A stretch of DNA of 64,000 nt from Akkermansia muciniphila (GCA_943331105.2 CALQKH020000004.1:124001-188000); one strand, 5' to 3'; positions 38,062 through 47,678 are shown, numbered from the stretch's first letter. A program made the numbers and translations. The notes: generated by a model from the letters alone, not told the origin.

Positions 38062-38100
38062 ACCCGGCCCAGCTGACTGCGAAGCCGGGTTTTGTTTTTT
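38062..38100 (+). terminator. Attenuator terminator of the SAM-II leader
   Basis: ACCCGGC (38062-38068) pairs with GCCGGGT (38084-38090), followed by TTTGTTTTTT. It sits 21 bp before metX, between riboswitch and coding region, implying control by transcription termination rather than only by translation. Confidence 0.87.
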
Positions 38101-38120
38101 TGAACACCTGAACACATTCG

Positions 38121-39275
38121 ATGCTGATTGCCCAATCCCAAAGCATGCTGTTTGAAGCCCCTTTGCCCTTGCAAAGCGGCGCTGCCATCCGTGGCTATTC
38201 ATTGAGCTACGAGACCTATGGCACGCTCAACGCTGACAAATCCAACGCGGTGCTGATTTGCCACGCGCTCAATGCCTCGCACCATGTGGCGGGCGTGTAC
38301 ACCGATCAACCCAAAAACCTGGGCTGGTGGGACAACATGATTGGTCCCGGCAAGTCGCTCGACACCGACCAGTTCTTTGTGATTGGCGTGAACAACCTGG
38401 GCTCCTGCTTTGGCTCGACCGGCCCGATGCATGTGAACCCCGACACCGGTCGCGTTTACGGCGCAGACTTTCCGGTGGTGACGGTGGAAGACTGGGTCAA
38501 CGCCCAAGCCCGCTTGCTGGACGTTTTGGGCATTGAACAGTTGGCCGCCGTGATGGGTGGCAGCCTAGGTGGCATGCAGGCGCTGAGCTGGACACTGCAA
38601 TACCCGCAGCGCGTGAAGCACGCGGTGGTGGTGGCCAGCGCCCCCAACCTGAACGCCGAGAACATCGCCTTCAACGAAGTGGCGCGCCGCGCCATCGTGA
38701 CCGACCCGGATTTCAACGACGGTCACTTTTACGCGCAGGGTGTCGTGCCCAAGCGCGGCCTGCGCATCGCCCGCATGATCGGCCACATCACGTACTTGAG
38801 CGACGACGTGATGAACGAGAAATTTGGCCGCGAGCTGCGCGAAGCGGTGACGCACAACGCCACCGGCTACAAATACTCGACGCAAGACGTGGAGTTCCAA
38901 ATCGAAAGCTACCTGCGCTATCAAGGCGACAAGTTCAGCGAATACTTTGACGCCAACACCTATTTGCTGATCACCCGGGCGCTCGATTACTTTGACCCGG
39001 CGCGCGCTTTTGGCGGCGATTTGTCGCAGGCTTTTGCCCGCGCCAGCTGCAAGTTCTTGCTGGTCAGCTTCAGCACCGACTGGCGCTTTTCGCCCGCCCG
39101 CAGCCGCGAAATGGTCAAGGCCCTGCTCGACAACCACCGCGACGTGAGCTACGCCGAAATCGACGCGCCGCACGGACACGATGCCTTTTTGCTGGACGAT
39201 GCGCGTTACATGAACGTGGTGCGCTCTTACTTTGCCAACATGGCCAAGTCTTTGCACGAAGGTGGTGCCGCATGA
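38121..39275 (+). CDS. metX: Homoserine O-acyltransferase
   Basis: Alpha/beta-hydrolase-fold enzyme of methionine synthesis, 384 residues; acylates homoserine. Nucleophile elbow [10 protein letters not shown] with the catalytic Ser near residue 151, [12 protein letters not shown] and the C-terminal [11 protein letters not shown] with the catalytic His are present. Some betaproteobacterial enzymes use succinyl-CoA, so acetyl versus succinyl is undetermined. Preceded by the SAM-II riboswitch and overlaps metW by four bases. Confidence 0.95.
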   Translation: MLIAQSQSMLFEAPLPLQSGAAIRGYSLSYETYGTLNADKSNAVLICHALNASHHVAGVYTDQPKNLGWWDNMIGPGKSLDTDQFFVIGVNNLGSCFGSTGPMHVNPDTGRVYGADFPVVTVEDWVNAQARLLDVLGIEQLAAVMGGSLGGMQALSWTLQYPQRVKHAVVVASAPNLNAENIAFNEVARRAIVTDPDFNDGHFYAQGVVPKRGLRIARMIGHITYLSDDVMNEKFGRELREAVTHNATGYKYSTQDVEFQIESYLRYQGDKFSEYFDANTYLLITRALDYFDPARAFGGDLSQAFARASCKFLLVSFSTDWRFSPARSREMVKALLDNHRDVSYAEIDAPHGHDAFLLDDARYMNVVRSYFANMAKSLHEGGAA

Positions 39276-39856
39276 GCGATGCTTTGATGATTCAAGCCAT
39301 TGCACGGCTGGTGCCACAAGGCGCGCGTGTGCTCGATTTGGGCTGCGGCGATGGCGCCCTGCTGGCGCATCTACAACAACACAATGGCTGCACCGGCTAC
39401 GGCGTAGAACTGGACGACACCAATGTGCACGCCTGTGTGCAGCGCGGCGTGAATGTGCTGCAACTGAACCTGGACGAAGGCCTGAGCCTGTTTGCAGACC
39501 AATCGTTTGATGTGGTGCTGCAAATCGACACGCTGCAACACTTGCGCAACGCAGAGACCATGTTGCAAGAGACGGTGCGCGTGGGCCGCGTGGGCATTGT
39601 GGCCTTTCCCAACTTTGCGCATTGGTTCAACCGCTTGAGCGTGCTGCAAGGCCGCATGCCGGTGACCAAGCGCCTACCGTACCAGTGGTACGACACACCC
39701 AACATCCGAGTGGGCACATTCGCCGACTTTGGCGACTTGGCCCATAAAAACCACCTGCAGGTGTTGGACGCCTTTGGTCTGCAGCGCGGCCAAGAGGTGC
39801 GCACATTTCCCAACCTGATGGCGGGCACGGCGGTTTACAAATTGCAGCGCAGCTGA
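39272..39856 (+). CDS. metW: MetW, methionine biosynthesis partner of MetX
   Basis: 194-residue methyltransferase-fold protein; SAM-binding-like motif [17 protein letters not shown] near residues 17-33, then [10 protein letters not shown]. MetW is needed with MetX in many proteobacteria for homoserine acylation. Overlaps metX by ATGA and is likely in the same SAM-controlled operon. Confidence 0.93.
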   Translation: MSDALMIQAIARLVPQGARVLDLGCGDGALLAHLQQHNGCTGYGVELDDTNVHACVQRGVNVLQLNLDEGLSLFADQSFDVVLQIDTLQHLRNAETMLQETVRVGRVGIVAFPNFAHWFNRLSVLQGRMPVTKRLPYQWYDTPNIRVGTFADFGDLAHKNHLQVLDAFGLQRGQEVRTFPNLMAGTAVYKLQRS

Positions 39857-39857
39857 A

Positions 39858-41057
39858 ATGTCAGCAGCGCCAGGCAACCCAGGCCCGGGCGCCCACAGCC
39901 CTTGGCTGATCGCCAACGTGTTGGCTCAAATTTCTTTTGGTCTTTTGGCCATGACCTTGTGCCTGCCCTCCATGCAGGAATGGGGCGCCATCTTTCACAC
40001 CCGTCAAGCCGATGTACAGCTGACCTTCAGCGGCTATGTGGTCGCCTATGGTGCCTTGCAGTTGGTGTACGGGCCCTTGTCGGACCGTCACGGGCGCAAG
40101 CCGATCCTGATGATCGGTCTGGTGGTGGCAGGGCTGGCATCGGTCATGGCTGCGCTGGCCACAGACATCGCCACACTCACCGCTGCCCGAGTACTGCAAG
40201 GTGCAGGCAGTGCCGCGAGCATGGTGGTCGGCCGCTCCATGGTGCAAGACCTGTTCACCGGGCCTCAGCGCACGCGGGTCATGGCCTATATCGGCATGGC
40301 GCTGGGCATGTGCCCGCCGCTGGCGACGCTGATCGGTGGACAAGTGCATGTCCGCTGGGGTTGGCAGCTCAACTTTGTGTTGCTGGCCGTGTTGGCGATG
40401 TTGCTTTTGGCTGCAGCTTGGCTGGGCTTGCCGCGCGTGCCCAAACCAGCAGCCGCCCCGGGCCATTGGCTGCGCGCCATGCTCAGTGCCTATGCCCGCC
40501 TGATGCGCGAGCCGCGCTTTTTGCTGTACGTGGCCATCCTCGCTGCCACCACCGCCACGTTTTACGCCTTTCTGGCGGGAGCACCCATCGTGCTCAAGGG
40601 TTACGGCATCGGTCCAGACGGCATTGGCTGGTTCATCATGGCCGTGCCCGTGTCCTACATCCTGGGCAACTTCATGACCTCGCGGCTCATCGCGCAGGCG
40701 GGCGAATCGCGTGTGATGGCTTGGGGCCAAGCCCTCACGGTGGCGGGTTTACTCATCCTATTGGCGCTGGGCCTGGGTGGCGTGCAAACAGCGCTCGCCG
40801 TGGCTTTGCCTTTGATTTTGCTGGGCTTGGGTCATGGTCTGATCAACCCACCAGCACTCGCGGGCACGGTGGGCGTCATGCCTGCACTGGCCGGCTCGGC
40901 GGCTGCAGTGGCTGGCCTCATGCAGCAACTGACCGGGGCCACAGGTGGTTATCTGGTGGGGCTGGTGCCCCACGAGGGTGCCGTCAATTTGGGCTGGATG
41001 ATGCTGAGCTTCTCGCTGGTTGCCGTGGCCGCTCAGTGGGGGCTTCGCCAACGCTAA
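39858..41057 (+). CDS. Bcr/CflA-family multidrug exporter (MFS)
   Basis: 399-residue, twelve-helix major facilitator protein. Motif A GPLSDRHGRKPILMIG and motif C-like region GSAASMVVGRSMVQDLF place it in the Bcr/CflA (14.2) group of drug/proton antiporters. It begins one base after metW and so may be co-transcribed with the riboswitch-controlled genes. Substrate unknown. Confidence 0.87.
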   Translation: MSAAPGNPGPGAHSPWLIANVLAQISFGLLAMTLCLPSMQEWGAIFHTRQADVQLTFSGYVVAYGALQLVYGPLSDRHGRKPILMIGLVVAGLASVMAALATDIATLTAARVLQGAGSAASMVVGRSMVQDLFTGPQRTRVMAYIGMALGMCPPLATLIGGQVHVRWGWQLNFVLLAVLAMLLLAAAWLGLPRVPKPAAAPGHWLRAMLSAYARLMREPRFLLYVAILAATTATFYAFLAGAPIVLKGYGIGPDGIGWFIMAVPVSYILGNFMTSRLIAQAGESRVMAWGQALTVAGLLILLALGLGGVQTALAVALPLILLGLGHGLINPPALAGTVGVMPALAGSAAAVAGLMQQLTGATGGYLVGLVPHEGAVNLGWMMLSFSLVAVAAQWGLRQR

Positions 41058-41087
41058 GGCCAAGCCCCAGACAGTTGGCCCCTCAGT

Positions 41088-42254
41088 TCAACACGCCAAG
41101 GCCTGCATTTCGCGGTACAGGTCCGCTTTGCCTTCAAAGCCAATGCCCGGCAAATCGGGCAAGGTGACAAAGCTGTTCTCCACCTTGACGCCGTCAGGGA
41201 AACCGCCAAAAGGCTGGAACAGATCAGGGTAAGACTCGTTGCCCCCCAGCCCCAAGCCAGCCGCAATGTTCAAGGACATCTGGTGGCCGCCATGCGGCAC
41301 GCAGCGGCTGGCCGACCAGCCATGTTCCTTGAGCATGTCCAGCGTGCGCAGGTATTCGACCAAGCCATAACTCAAGGCGCAGTCAAATTGCAGATAGTCG
41401 CGGTCTGGCCGCATGCCGCCATAACGGATCAGGTTGCGGGCATCCTGCATAGAGAACAAGTTCTCGCCAGTGGCCATGGGATTCTTGTAGTAATTGCGCA
41501 GGGTGGCTTGCAACTCGAAGTCCAGCGGATCCCCCGCCTCTTCGTACCAGAACAGGTCGTACTGCGACAGGGCTTTGGCGTACTGGATCGCGGTGTCCAG
41601 ATCAAAGCGGCCATTGGCATCGACGCACAATTTTTGGCCATCCTGCAGCACATCCATGACGGCGTCGATGCGGCGCAGGTCTTCGTCCAGCGAGGCACCA
41701 CCGATTTTCTTTTTCACCACGGTGTAGCCACGGTCCAGGTAGCTGCGCATTTCATCTTGCAGCTTGCGATGGTCTTGGCCAGGATGGTAGTAACCGCCTG
41801 CGGCATACACAAAAATCTTGCGCTTGGGCTGGCCATCGCCGTATCGGTCAGCCAGCAGCTGGAACAGTGGCTTGCCTTCGATCTTGGCCACCGCATCCCA
41901 GATGGCCATGTCGATGGTGCCAATCGCCACCGAACGCTCACCATGGCCCCCAGGCTTTTCATTGGTGAACATGGTTTGCCAGATTTTGTGAGGGCACAGG
42001 TTGTGGCCTGTTTCGTCCACCAAAGAGGCGGGGGCGGCTTCCAGGATGCGCGGAATGAAGCGCTCACGCATCAGCGTGCCTTGGCCATAGCGACCATTGG
42101 AGTTGAAGCCGTAGCCAATCACCGGCTTACCATCACGGATCACGTCGGTCACCACCGCCACCAGGCTGAGGTTCATTTTGCTAAAGTCGATGTAAGCGTT
42201 CCTGATCGAGGAACTGATGGGAAGGGTTTTTTCGCGGATTTCAACAATTTTCAT
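41088..42254 (-). CDS. D(-)-tartrate dehydratase (enolase superfamily)
   Basis: 388-residue mandelate-racemase-like enzyme. It matches the Bradyrhizobium D-tartrate dehydratase as I recall it: SPIRNAYIDF-like N-terminus, NEKPGGHGERSVA, VVKKKIGGA with the KxK catalytic lysine, DANGRF, WYEEAGDP and ATGENLF metal ligands, and CVPHGGHQMSLN with the catalytic histidine. It dehydrates D-tartrate to oxaloacetate. Divergent from a LysR gene that probably regulates it. No tartrate transporter lies beside it. Confidence 0.88.
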   Translation of the reverse strand: MKIVEIREKTLPISSSIRNAYIDFSKMNLSLVAVVTDVIRDGKPVIGYGFNSNGRYGQGTLMRERFIPRILEAAPASLVDETGHNLCPHKIWQTMFTNEKPGGHGERSVAIGTIDMAIWDAVAKIEGKPLFQLLADRYGDGQPKRKIFVYAAGGYYHPGQDHRKLQDEMRSYLDRGYTVVKKKIGGASLDEDLRRIDAVMDVLQDGQKLCVDANGRFDLDTAIQYAKALSQYDLFWYEEAGDPLDFELQATLRNYYKNPMATGENLFSMQDARNLIRYGGMRPDRDYLQFDCALSYGLVEYLRTLDMLKEHGWSASRCVPHGGHQMSLNIAAGLGLGGNESYPDLFQPFGGFPDGVKVENSFVTLPDLPGIGFEGKADLYREMQALAC

Positions 42255-42358
42255 GCCATCACTCGTGTGGGGGTTGGAGATGGGGGTGATGTTGCCGCGA
42301 GGGAGTCAGGAAAGCCAATGCTCGTTTTGGCTAGCGCCATGCACTGGACGAACCACAC

Positions 42359-43261
42359 ATGAACTTCATTTGGCTGGAAGATTTTTTGGCCCTGGCTCAA
42401 ACCGGCCATTTTTCGCGTGCTGCGGAGGACCGGTGCAGCTCTCAACCGGCCTTCAGCCGAAGGATTCGTTCGCTTGAAGAATGGGTCGGCACCGACTTGG
42501 TAGACCGAAGCTCCCAACCCGCCCGTTTGACAGCCGCTGGCGAATGGTTCAAGGGTGTGGCAGAAAACTTGGTGGACCAAATTGCCCGACTACCGGACGA
42601 GGCCAAGCAGGTGGCAGAAACACAGGCTGTCACACTCCGGATGGCGAGTACCCACGGACTTTCCTTTGTTTTTTTGCCCCGCTGGTTGCGCCAAATCGAA
42701 TCATCGTTTGCCATGGAGCGGGTGGAGTTGTTGTCAGATGTGTTGTCGCGCTGCGAAGTCCTGATGCAACAAGGCAAAGTGCACTTTGTGCTGACCCATG
42801 CGCATCCTCTCGCCCCCAGCCCACTGGATGCCGAGCATTACAGTGCCTTGAAGATTGGATCGGATGAATTGATCGTCGTATCCCGGCCCAACGACCGGGG
42901 GCGGCCTCTGCACGTTCTGGGGGCTGAGAAAAAAACACCCACATCGGTACTGGGCTACACCGATGCATCGGGACTGGGCCGAATTTTTGATGCTGTCTTG
43001 GGCAAGCGACTCAAAGCGGTGCCGACCCAAGTGGTTTTCAAGGCCCATTTGGCTTCGGTTCTGCGCACCATGGCGCTCGATGGCCGAGGCCTGGCGTGGC
43101 TTCCCCGGACCCTGGTCGAGGAAGACCTGGGCGCGAACAGGCTGGTCAGCGCCAGCCAAGGCGAATGGAACGTGCCGCTTGACATTCGCCTTTACCGCGA
43201 AAAAAACATGACCGGACAAGCGCCCTTGGCCCTGTGGAGCGCCGCGGCAGGAGAACACTGA
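42359..43261 (+). CDS. LysR-family regulator beside tartrate dehydratase
   Basis: 300-residue LysR regulator: N-terminal helix-turn-helix (FLALAQTGHFSRAAEDRCSS, QPAFSRRIRSLEEWVGTDLV) and a C-terminal periplasmic-binding-like effector domain. It is divergent from the D-tartrate dehydratase with a 104-bp shared promoter region, the standard LysR layout, so it likely activates that gene with tartrate or a related acid as inducer. Confidence 0.9.
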   Translation: MNFIWLEDFLALAQTGHFSRAAEDRCSSQPAFSRRIRSLEEWVGTDLVDRSSQPARLTAAGEWFKGVAENLVDQIARLPDEAKQVAETQAVTLRMASTHGLSFVFLPRWLRQIESSFAMERVELLSDVLSRCEVLMQQGKVHFVLTHAHPLAPSPLDAEHYSALKIGSDELIVVSRPNDRGRPLHVLGAEKKTPTSVLGYTDASGLGRIFDAVLGKRLKAVPTQVVFKAHLASVLRTMALDGRGLAWLPRTLVEEDLGANRLVSASQGEWNVPLDIRLYREKNMTGQAPLALWSAAAGEH

Positions 43262-43273
43262 ACGCGCAGGGCT

Positions 43274-43810
43274 TCAGCTTTGCACCTCAGGCGCGTGCAT
43301 CCAGGCCGCATGCTTGGGCGCGCGTTTGGTTTGGGCCCATTCGTTCAGCATGTCCCACTTGCATGCGTCGAGCTTGGCGTACATCTCGGGCGTGCCCACG
43401 TCGGCGGCCAATTCCAAGCGGTGGCCGTTGGGGTCAAAAAAGTAGATGCTTTTGAAGATGGTGTGGTTGGTGGGGCCAAGCACGTCGACACCATTGGCCT
43501 GCAGGCGGGCCTTGGCGTCTTCCAGAGCTTGCAGGCTGTCGACCTTGAAGGCGATGTGCTGCACCCATTCAGGGGTGTTGGTGTCGCGGCCCATCTCGGG
43601 CGAATTGGGCAGCTCAAAAAACGCCAGCACGTTGCCGCCGCCTGCATCTAAAAATACATGCATGTAGGGATCGGGGGCCTTGGTGGAGGGCACCAAGTCT
43701 TCGGCGATGGCCAAGACAAAGTCCATGTTCAGGTTTTTCACATACCAATCGACAGTGGCTTTGGCGTCTTTGCAGCGGTAAGCGGCGTGGTGAATGCGGT
43801 CGATTTTCAT
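43274..43810 (-). CDS. VOC-family ring-cleavage-type dioxygenase/isomerase
   Basis: 178-residue vicinal-oxygen-chelate protein: two paired beta-alpha-beta modules with likely metal ligands H7/H8 (IDRIHHAAYR), H in WVQHIAFKVD and E in GHRLELAADV. ATG at 43810 is chosen because GGAGA lies six bases upstream. It is the third gene of a set with DUF2783 and an FAD monooxygenase; a hydroxylation followed by ring-cleavage or rearrangement is inferred. Confidence 0.83.
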   Translation of the reverse strand: MKIDRIHHAAYRCKDAKATVDWYVKNLNMDFVLAIAEDLVPSTKAPDPYMHVFLDAGGGNVLAFFELPNSPEMGRDTNTPEWVQHIAFKVDSLQALEDAKARLQANGVDVLGPTNHTIFKSIYFFDPNGHRLELAADVGTPEMYAKLDACKWDMLNEWAQTKRAPKHAAWMHAPEVQS

Positions 43811-43827
43811 CAGGTTCTCCAAAAGGC

Positions 43828-44070
43828 TCAGTCGGTTTGGCGGGCAGCTTGCAAGGCCTCGCGCAACACGCGCAAGTCACCAATGTGGTTGGCCAGCAGC
43901 AGGATCAAACGGGCGTTGAACGCCTCGCTTTGTTCGTCGCTCAGGCCGTTGTGGGCATCGATCAGGTGCTCATAAAACTCATCGCCGGGCGAGAAGTCAC
44001 GGAAAAAACGGCGCCCAGCTTCATGGAAATTGGGCGCGGTGTTCAGGGCGGTGGCTGTATCGGTAGGCAT
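43828..44070 (-). CDS. DUF2783 small protein
   Basis: 80-residue protein of the DUF2783 family (FRDFSPGDEFYEHLIDAHNG, LSDEQSEAFNARLILLLANHIGD), whose function is unknown. DUF2783 genes usually lie next to FAD aromatic monooxygenases, as here (26 bp after it). A structural or regulatory subunit is possible. The start at 44070 is set by the family length; the ribosome binding site is weak. Confidence 0.85.
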   Translation of the reverse strand: MPTDTATALNTAPNFHEAGRRFFRDFSPGDEFYEHLIDAHNGLSDEQSEAFNARLILLLANHIGDLRVLREALQAARQTD

Positions 44071-44096
44071 ATCGTTTCTTTTCTCAGCAATTGCGC

Positions 44097-45764
44097 TCAA
44101 GCCTGTGCACCCGCTTGCCCCAAAGCACGGGACATGGCCGCTTGCAACCGGGTGCTGTCTAGGCTGCGCCAACGGGCCAGCACATGCTGATCGGGGCGCA
44201 GCAAATAGGTCGTGCCGGGCTTGGTGTCGTAGCGCTTGGCCATCCAGTCTTGCGCATCCACCAGTACCTTCAAGCCGGGCACTTGCAAGGCCTGGCGGGA
44301 CACGATCAGGCTGTCCACCGGCACCGCGTTGTGCTTCAGGCCTTGCAGTGCGCCCAGCGTCTGGGCATCGGGCGCAGCATCGACAAAGTGCAAGACCGCA
44401 AAGCCGCGCCCCACCTGGTCGAGCAACCAAGCGTCTTGGCCATCCACTTGCACAGGCGCGTCGTCCATCGGTGCGCCGGGCACCATATTGCCCTCAAACG
44501 CATCGGTATCGGGCGTGTTGAGCACCGAGCCGGTCAGGAAAGAGGGCACCGACAGGCGGCCTGAGTTGACCAGCTTGCGCGCAAAGGGGTGGTGCTTGGC
44601 CAGCGCCAACACTTGGTTGCGGAATGTTTTGCTCGTGCGGCTCTTGGGCGTGATGAAGTCGGTCGAGCGCGTCGAGTTCATGATGTTCTCGTCGGCGGCA
44701 AATTGGCGGTCCACCGCGTAAGTGTCGAGCAACTTCTCGCTGGCTTGGCCCTTGATCACCAAGCCGAGTTTCCACATCAGATCGTCCGCGTCCTGAAAGC
44801 CCGAGTTGGCCCCGCGCGCGCCAAAGGGCGAGACCTGGTGCGCCGCGTCGCCTGCGAACAGCACGCGGCCATGGCGAAAGTCGGTCATGCGGCGGCACTG
44901 GAAGGTGTAGATGCTGACCCATTCCAGCTCAAATGGCCGCTCGTCGCCCAACATGGCCTTCAGGCGCGGGATGACTTTTTCGGGCTTCTTTTCTTCTTCG
45001 GGATCAGCGTCCCAGCCCAGCTGAAAGTCGATGCGCCAGACGTTGTTGCTTTGCTTGTGCAGCAGCACGCTTTGGTTGGGGTGAAAGGGCGGGTCAAACC
45101 AGAACCAGCGCTCGGCGGGGTAGTCGGCCTTCATGATCACATCGGCAATCAAGAAGCGGTCCTGGAACACACGGCCTTCGATGTCCAGGCCCAGATAGCG
45201 GCGAATGGGGCTGCGTGCGCCGTCAGCCACCACCAGCCAGTCGGCCTCGATGTCAAAGGCGCCTTCGGGCGTTTCCACGGTGAGTATGGCGTGGTCATCG
45301 TGACGCATCACAGCGGTCACTTTGTGCTGCCAGCGGATGTCGGCGCCCAATTCGAGGGCCCGTGCAATCAGCATTTCCTCGACGTGGTACTGCTGCAGAT
45401 TGATCATGCCGGGGCGCTTGTGGCCCGCATCGGGCACCAGGTTGAACTGGTACACCTCATCCTCTTCCAAAAAAGTGCGGCCGATGTTCCAGCTCACGCC
45501 CAAGCCGCAAGCTTCATTGGCAATGCCCAGGCGGTCCAAGATTTCGAGGGAGCGCTTGGCATAACAAACCGCCCGCGAGCCGACAGAGACGGTCTTGTCG
45601 TCGTCCAGCACCAGAACATCAAGGCCTTGTAAACGGGCATCGATGGCAGCAGCCAGTCCCACGGGCCCTGCGCCAATGACGATCAGCGGCTTGCGTTGCG
45701 GCGGTGTGGTCATCCACTCGGTGGAGGATGTGTACGGATAAATCGGGTTGACGTAAGCACCCAT
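44097..45764 (-). CDS. FAD-dependent aromatic monooxygenase (MhpA-like)
   Basis: 555-residue flavoprotein hydroxylase of the phenol/3-(3-hydroxyphenyl)propionate hydroxylase group. FAD-binding VIGAGPVGLAAAIDARLQG near residue 30, the DG motif DWLVVADGARSPIRR, and the ribose-binding FAGDAAHQVSPFGARGANSG are clear. The C-terminal thioredoxin-like part (residues about 430-555) is present. ATG at 45764 follows TGGAG; a frame open to 45794 is less likely. Substrate unknown. Divergent from a GntR regulator that may control it. Confidence 0.87.
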   Translation of the reverse strand: MGAYVNPIYPYTSSTEWMTTPPQRKPLIVIGAGPVGLAAAIDARLQGLDVLVLDDDKTVSVGSRAVCYAKRSLEILDRLGIANEACGLGVSWNIGRTFLEEDEVYQFNLVPDAGHKRPGMINLQQYHVEEMLIARALELGADIRWQHKVTAVMRHDDHAILTVETPEGAFDIEADWLVVADGARSPIRRYLGLDIEGRVFQDRFLIADVIMKADYPAERWFWFDPPFHPNQSVLLHKQSNNVWRIDFQLGWDADPEEEKKPEKVIPRLKAMLGDERPFELEWVSIYTFQCRRMTDFRHGRVLFAGDAAHQVSPFGARGANSGFQDADDLMWKLGLVIKGQASEKLLDTYAVDRQFAADENIMNSTRSTDFITPKSRTSKTFRNQVLALAKHHPFARKLVNSGRLSVPSFLTGSVLNTPDTDAFEGNMVPGAPMDDAPVQVDGQDAWLLDQVGRGFAVLHFVDAAPDAQTLGALQGLKHNAVPVDSLIVSRQALQVPGLKVLVDAQDWMAKRYDTKPGTTYLLRPDQHVLARWRSLDSTRLQAAMSRALGQAGAQA

Positions 45765-45806
45765 GTGACGAGCTCCAGAACAGTCAAAAAGCACCCTGCG
45801 GCGCCC

Positions 45807-45853
45807 AAACCGTAATTTACCATTGTTAAATCGGTTTACCTAAACGTAATTTA
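45807..45853. promoter_or_regulatory. Repeats in the monooxygenase/GntR promoter region
   Basis: The region shows an inverted repeat AAACCG (45807-45812) / CGGTTT (45832-45837) and a direct repeat CGTAATTTA at 45811-45819 and 45845-45853, 34 bp apart. They lie in the shared upstream region of the divergent monooxygenase and GntR genes and are candidate regulator sites. Confidence 0.4.
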
Positions 45854-45937
45854 GGGCAAGTATGGGTCGTGGAAATGCCCCATTGCGCTGGAGGTTCATA
45901 GCCTCCCGGTGAAGCCCTGTATGCTGGAGCTTGTTTT

Positions 45938-45948
45938 TTGTATGACAA
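45938..45948 (+). promoter_or_regulatory. Candidate GntR operator TTGTATGACAA
   Basis: TTGT-ATG-ACAA inverted repeat directly before the GntR start at 45953. It resembles operators of the FadR/FCD type and would allow self-repression. Confidence 0.4.
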
Positions 45949-45952
45949 GTCG

Positions 45953-46726
45953 ATGAGCCAACATTTCACACCCGTCTCCAGCGGCGCACGTCTTTCGGAC
46001 CAAGTAGCGGCGCAATTGATGGCCGAGATCGAACAGGGCAGATTGGCGCCGGGCGCCAAATTGCCCACAGAAGCCAATTTGGCCGAACAGTTTCGGGTCA
46101 GCCGAACCGTCGTGCGAGAGGCGGTTTCTCGCCTCAAGTCGCTGGGCTTGGTGGATTCGCGGCAAGGCAGCGGGGTTTTTGTCAAACCTGCATTGCCCAT
46201 TCCCGCGTTGCACTTCGAAGCCCGGCATGCGGTCTCGCAAGAAGCAGTGATTCAAATGGTGGAAGTGCGGCGAGCACTGGAAGCTGAAGTGGCGGCCCTT
46301 GCTGCGCAACGCCGCAATCCCAAAGACATTCTGGACATTGAGCAAGCGGTACAGGCCCTGAACGATGCTGTCTTGGCGGGTGGCAACGGGGTGGCCGAAG
46401 ATGTGAACTTTCACCGGGCCATTGCGCAGGCCACCCGCAACCCCTTTTTGATCCAGACACTGCAGTACCTGAGTCAATTTTTGCATGGTGCCACCCAAGT
46501 GACCCGGGCCAACGAGGCACGCAGGCTGGACTTTGCGGCCGAGGTACGCGCCGAGCACCAAGCCATTTTGTCGGCCATCGTGGCCGGCCATGCCGAGCAA
46601 GCCCGCCAAGCTGCTGCGGCCCACATGGGCAATGCGATGGGCCGCATCCGCCAGGCCGATCCTGCATTTTGGGAGCAAGAAGGCGAACGGTTGGCGCAGC
46701 CATTGGTCAAGGGCCTGAAAGGCTGA
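45953..46726 (+). CDS. GntR/FadR-family regulator
   Basis: 257-residue regulator: winged helix (LSDQVAAQLMAEIEQGRLAP, PTEANLAEQFRVSRTVVREA) and an FCD domain (residues about 90-245). The sequence is of the FadR/LldR group that senses carboxylic acids. ATG at 45953 is preferred to the TTG at 45938. It is divergent from the FAD monooxygenase operon and probably regulates it. Confidence 0.9.
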   Translation: MSQHFTPVSSGARLSDQVAAQLMAEIEQGRLAPGAKLPTEANLAEQFRVSRTVVREAVSRLKSLGLVDSRQGSGVFVKPALPIPALHFEARHAVSQEAVIQMVEVRRALEAEVAALAAQRRNPKDILDIEQAVQALNDAVLAGGNGVAEDVNFHRAIAQATRNPFLIQTLQYLSQFLHGATQVTRANEARRLDFAAEVRAEHQAILSAIVAGHAEQARQAAAAHMGNAMGRIRQADPAFWEQEGERLAQPLVKGLKG

Positions 46727-46763
46727 GACCCGACCAAGGCAGCGGAAACGGAAACGGCAGCAT

Positions 46764-47678
46764 TCAAGTCTTGGGCTTGCGCAAACCCAGCCACATCACC
46801 GTGGACACCACCACCGCTGCACCCACCAGTTGCATGGCGGCAATCGACTGGCCCAACAGCGCCCAAGCCAACACCAAGGCGAATATGGGCTCAACATTCA
46901 TGATGGCCGAATTGCCGACCACGCCCAGCTTGGGCAACACAGTGAACATGACGGTGAATGCCGTGCCGTACAACAAGGTCAGCAGGGCCAGGCCCCACCA
47001 GCCCGGCTCCGCCTGGGGCCACTGAAAGCCGCCTTGCGTGCTGGCCACCAAGGCGGCCAAAACCCCCACCGTGGTCAACGAGGTGAAGGTGCGCAAGCGC
47101 CCGTCAACGCCCACGGTTTCGTGTTGCGTCAACACCAGCGCCAGACCAAAAGCCACCGAGGCGATCAAAGCGAAAACCACCCCCGCGCCAATTTCGCCCC
47201 AATGCCGCGCCGCGCCCAAGCCAGATGCAGCGCCCAACACATCCAGTGCCAAAGCCAATCCAAGCATCATCACGGGCATGGCCCACAGCAGGGCGCGCTC
47301 GGGCTGGTGACCATACAAAATCCGAGCCCACAAGGCTGTGGTCAAAGGGTAGGTATTGAACGCCAACAAAGCCAAGGCCACCGGCAAACGCGCCACTGCC
47401 GAATACAGACAGACGCTTTGCAACGCGATCAGGACCCCCACTGCTGCCAAATACTTGCGCTGCTGCGGCAGCACGCTGAAGGCTACTTTTTGGTGCCAAA
47501 GGATCAATGCCACCACACCAGCAGTGACGACACTGCGCACCGTGACCGCTGTCACCACGTCCAAGCCATGGTTGAAAGCGGTTCGGGCCGCCACATGGTT
47601 GGCGCCCATCATGAAGGCGGTCAATAACAAAATGACAAAAGCCGCGCCTGTCAAACCGGTGGTGGTGGTTTTGCTCAT
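46764..47678 (-). CDS. EamA/DMT-family transporter
   Basis: 304-residue protein with ten predicted hydrophobic helices, in two EamA halves (LTAFMMGANHVAARTAFNHG and AALVASTQGGFQ regions). Typical drug/metabolite exporters of this family. It is the last gene of the co-oriented run that includes the hpa operon, separated by 33 bp from the reductase gene upstream; its substrate is not known. Confidence 0.85.
   Translation of the reverse strand: MSKTTTTGLTGAAFVILLLTAFMMGANHVAARTAFNHGLDVVTAVTVRSVVTAGVVALILWHQKVAFSVLPQQRKYLAAVGVLIALQSVCLYSAVARLPVALALLAFNTYPLTTALWARILYGHQPERALLWAMPVMMLGLALALDVLGAASGLGAARHWGEIGAGVVFALIASVAFGLALVLTQHETVGVDGRLRTFTSLTTVGVLAALVASTQGGFQWPQAEPGWWGLALLTLLYGTAFTVMFTVLPKLGVVGNSAIMNVEPIFALVLAWALLGQSIAAMQLVGAAVVVSTVMWLGLRKPKT

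Noticed and set aside
41058..41080. GGCCAA/TTGGCC hairpin between the exporter and tartrate dehydratase genes
   Set aside because: Six-pair stem with an 11-base loop and no U-run; too weak for a terminator call.
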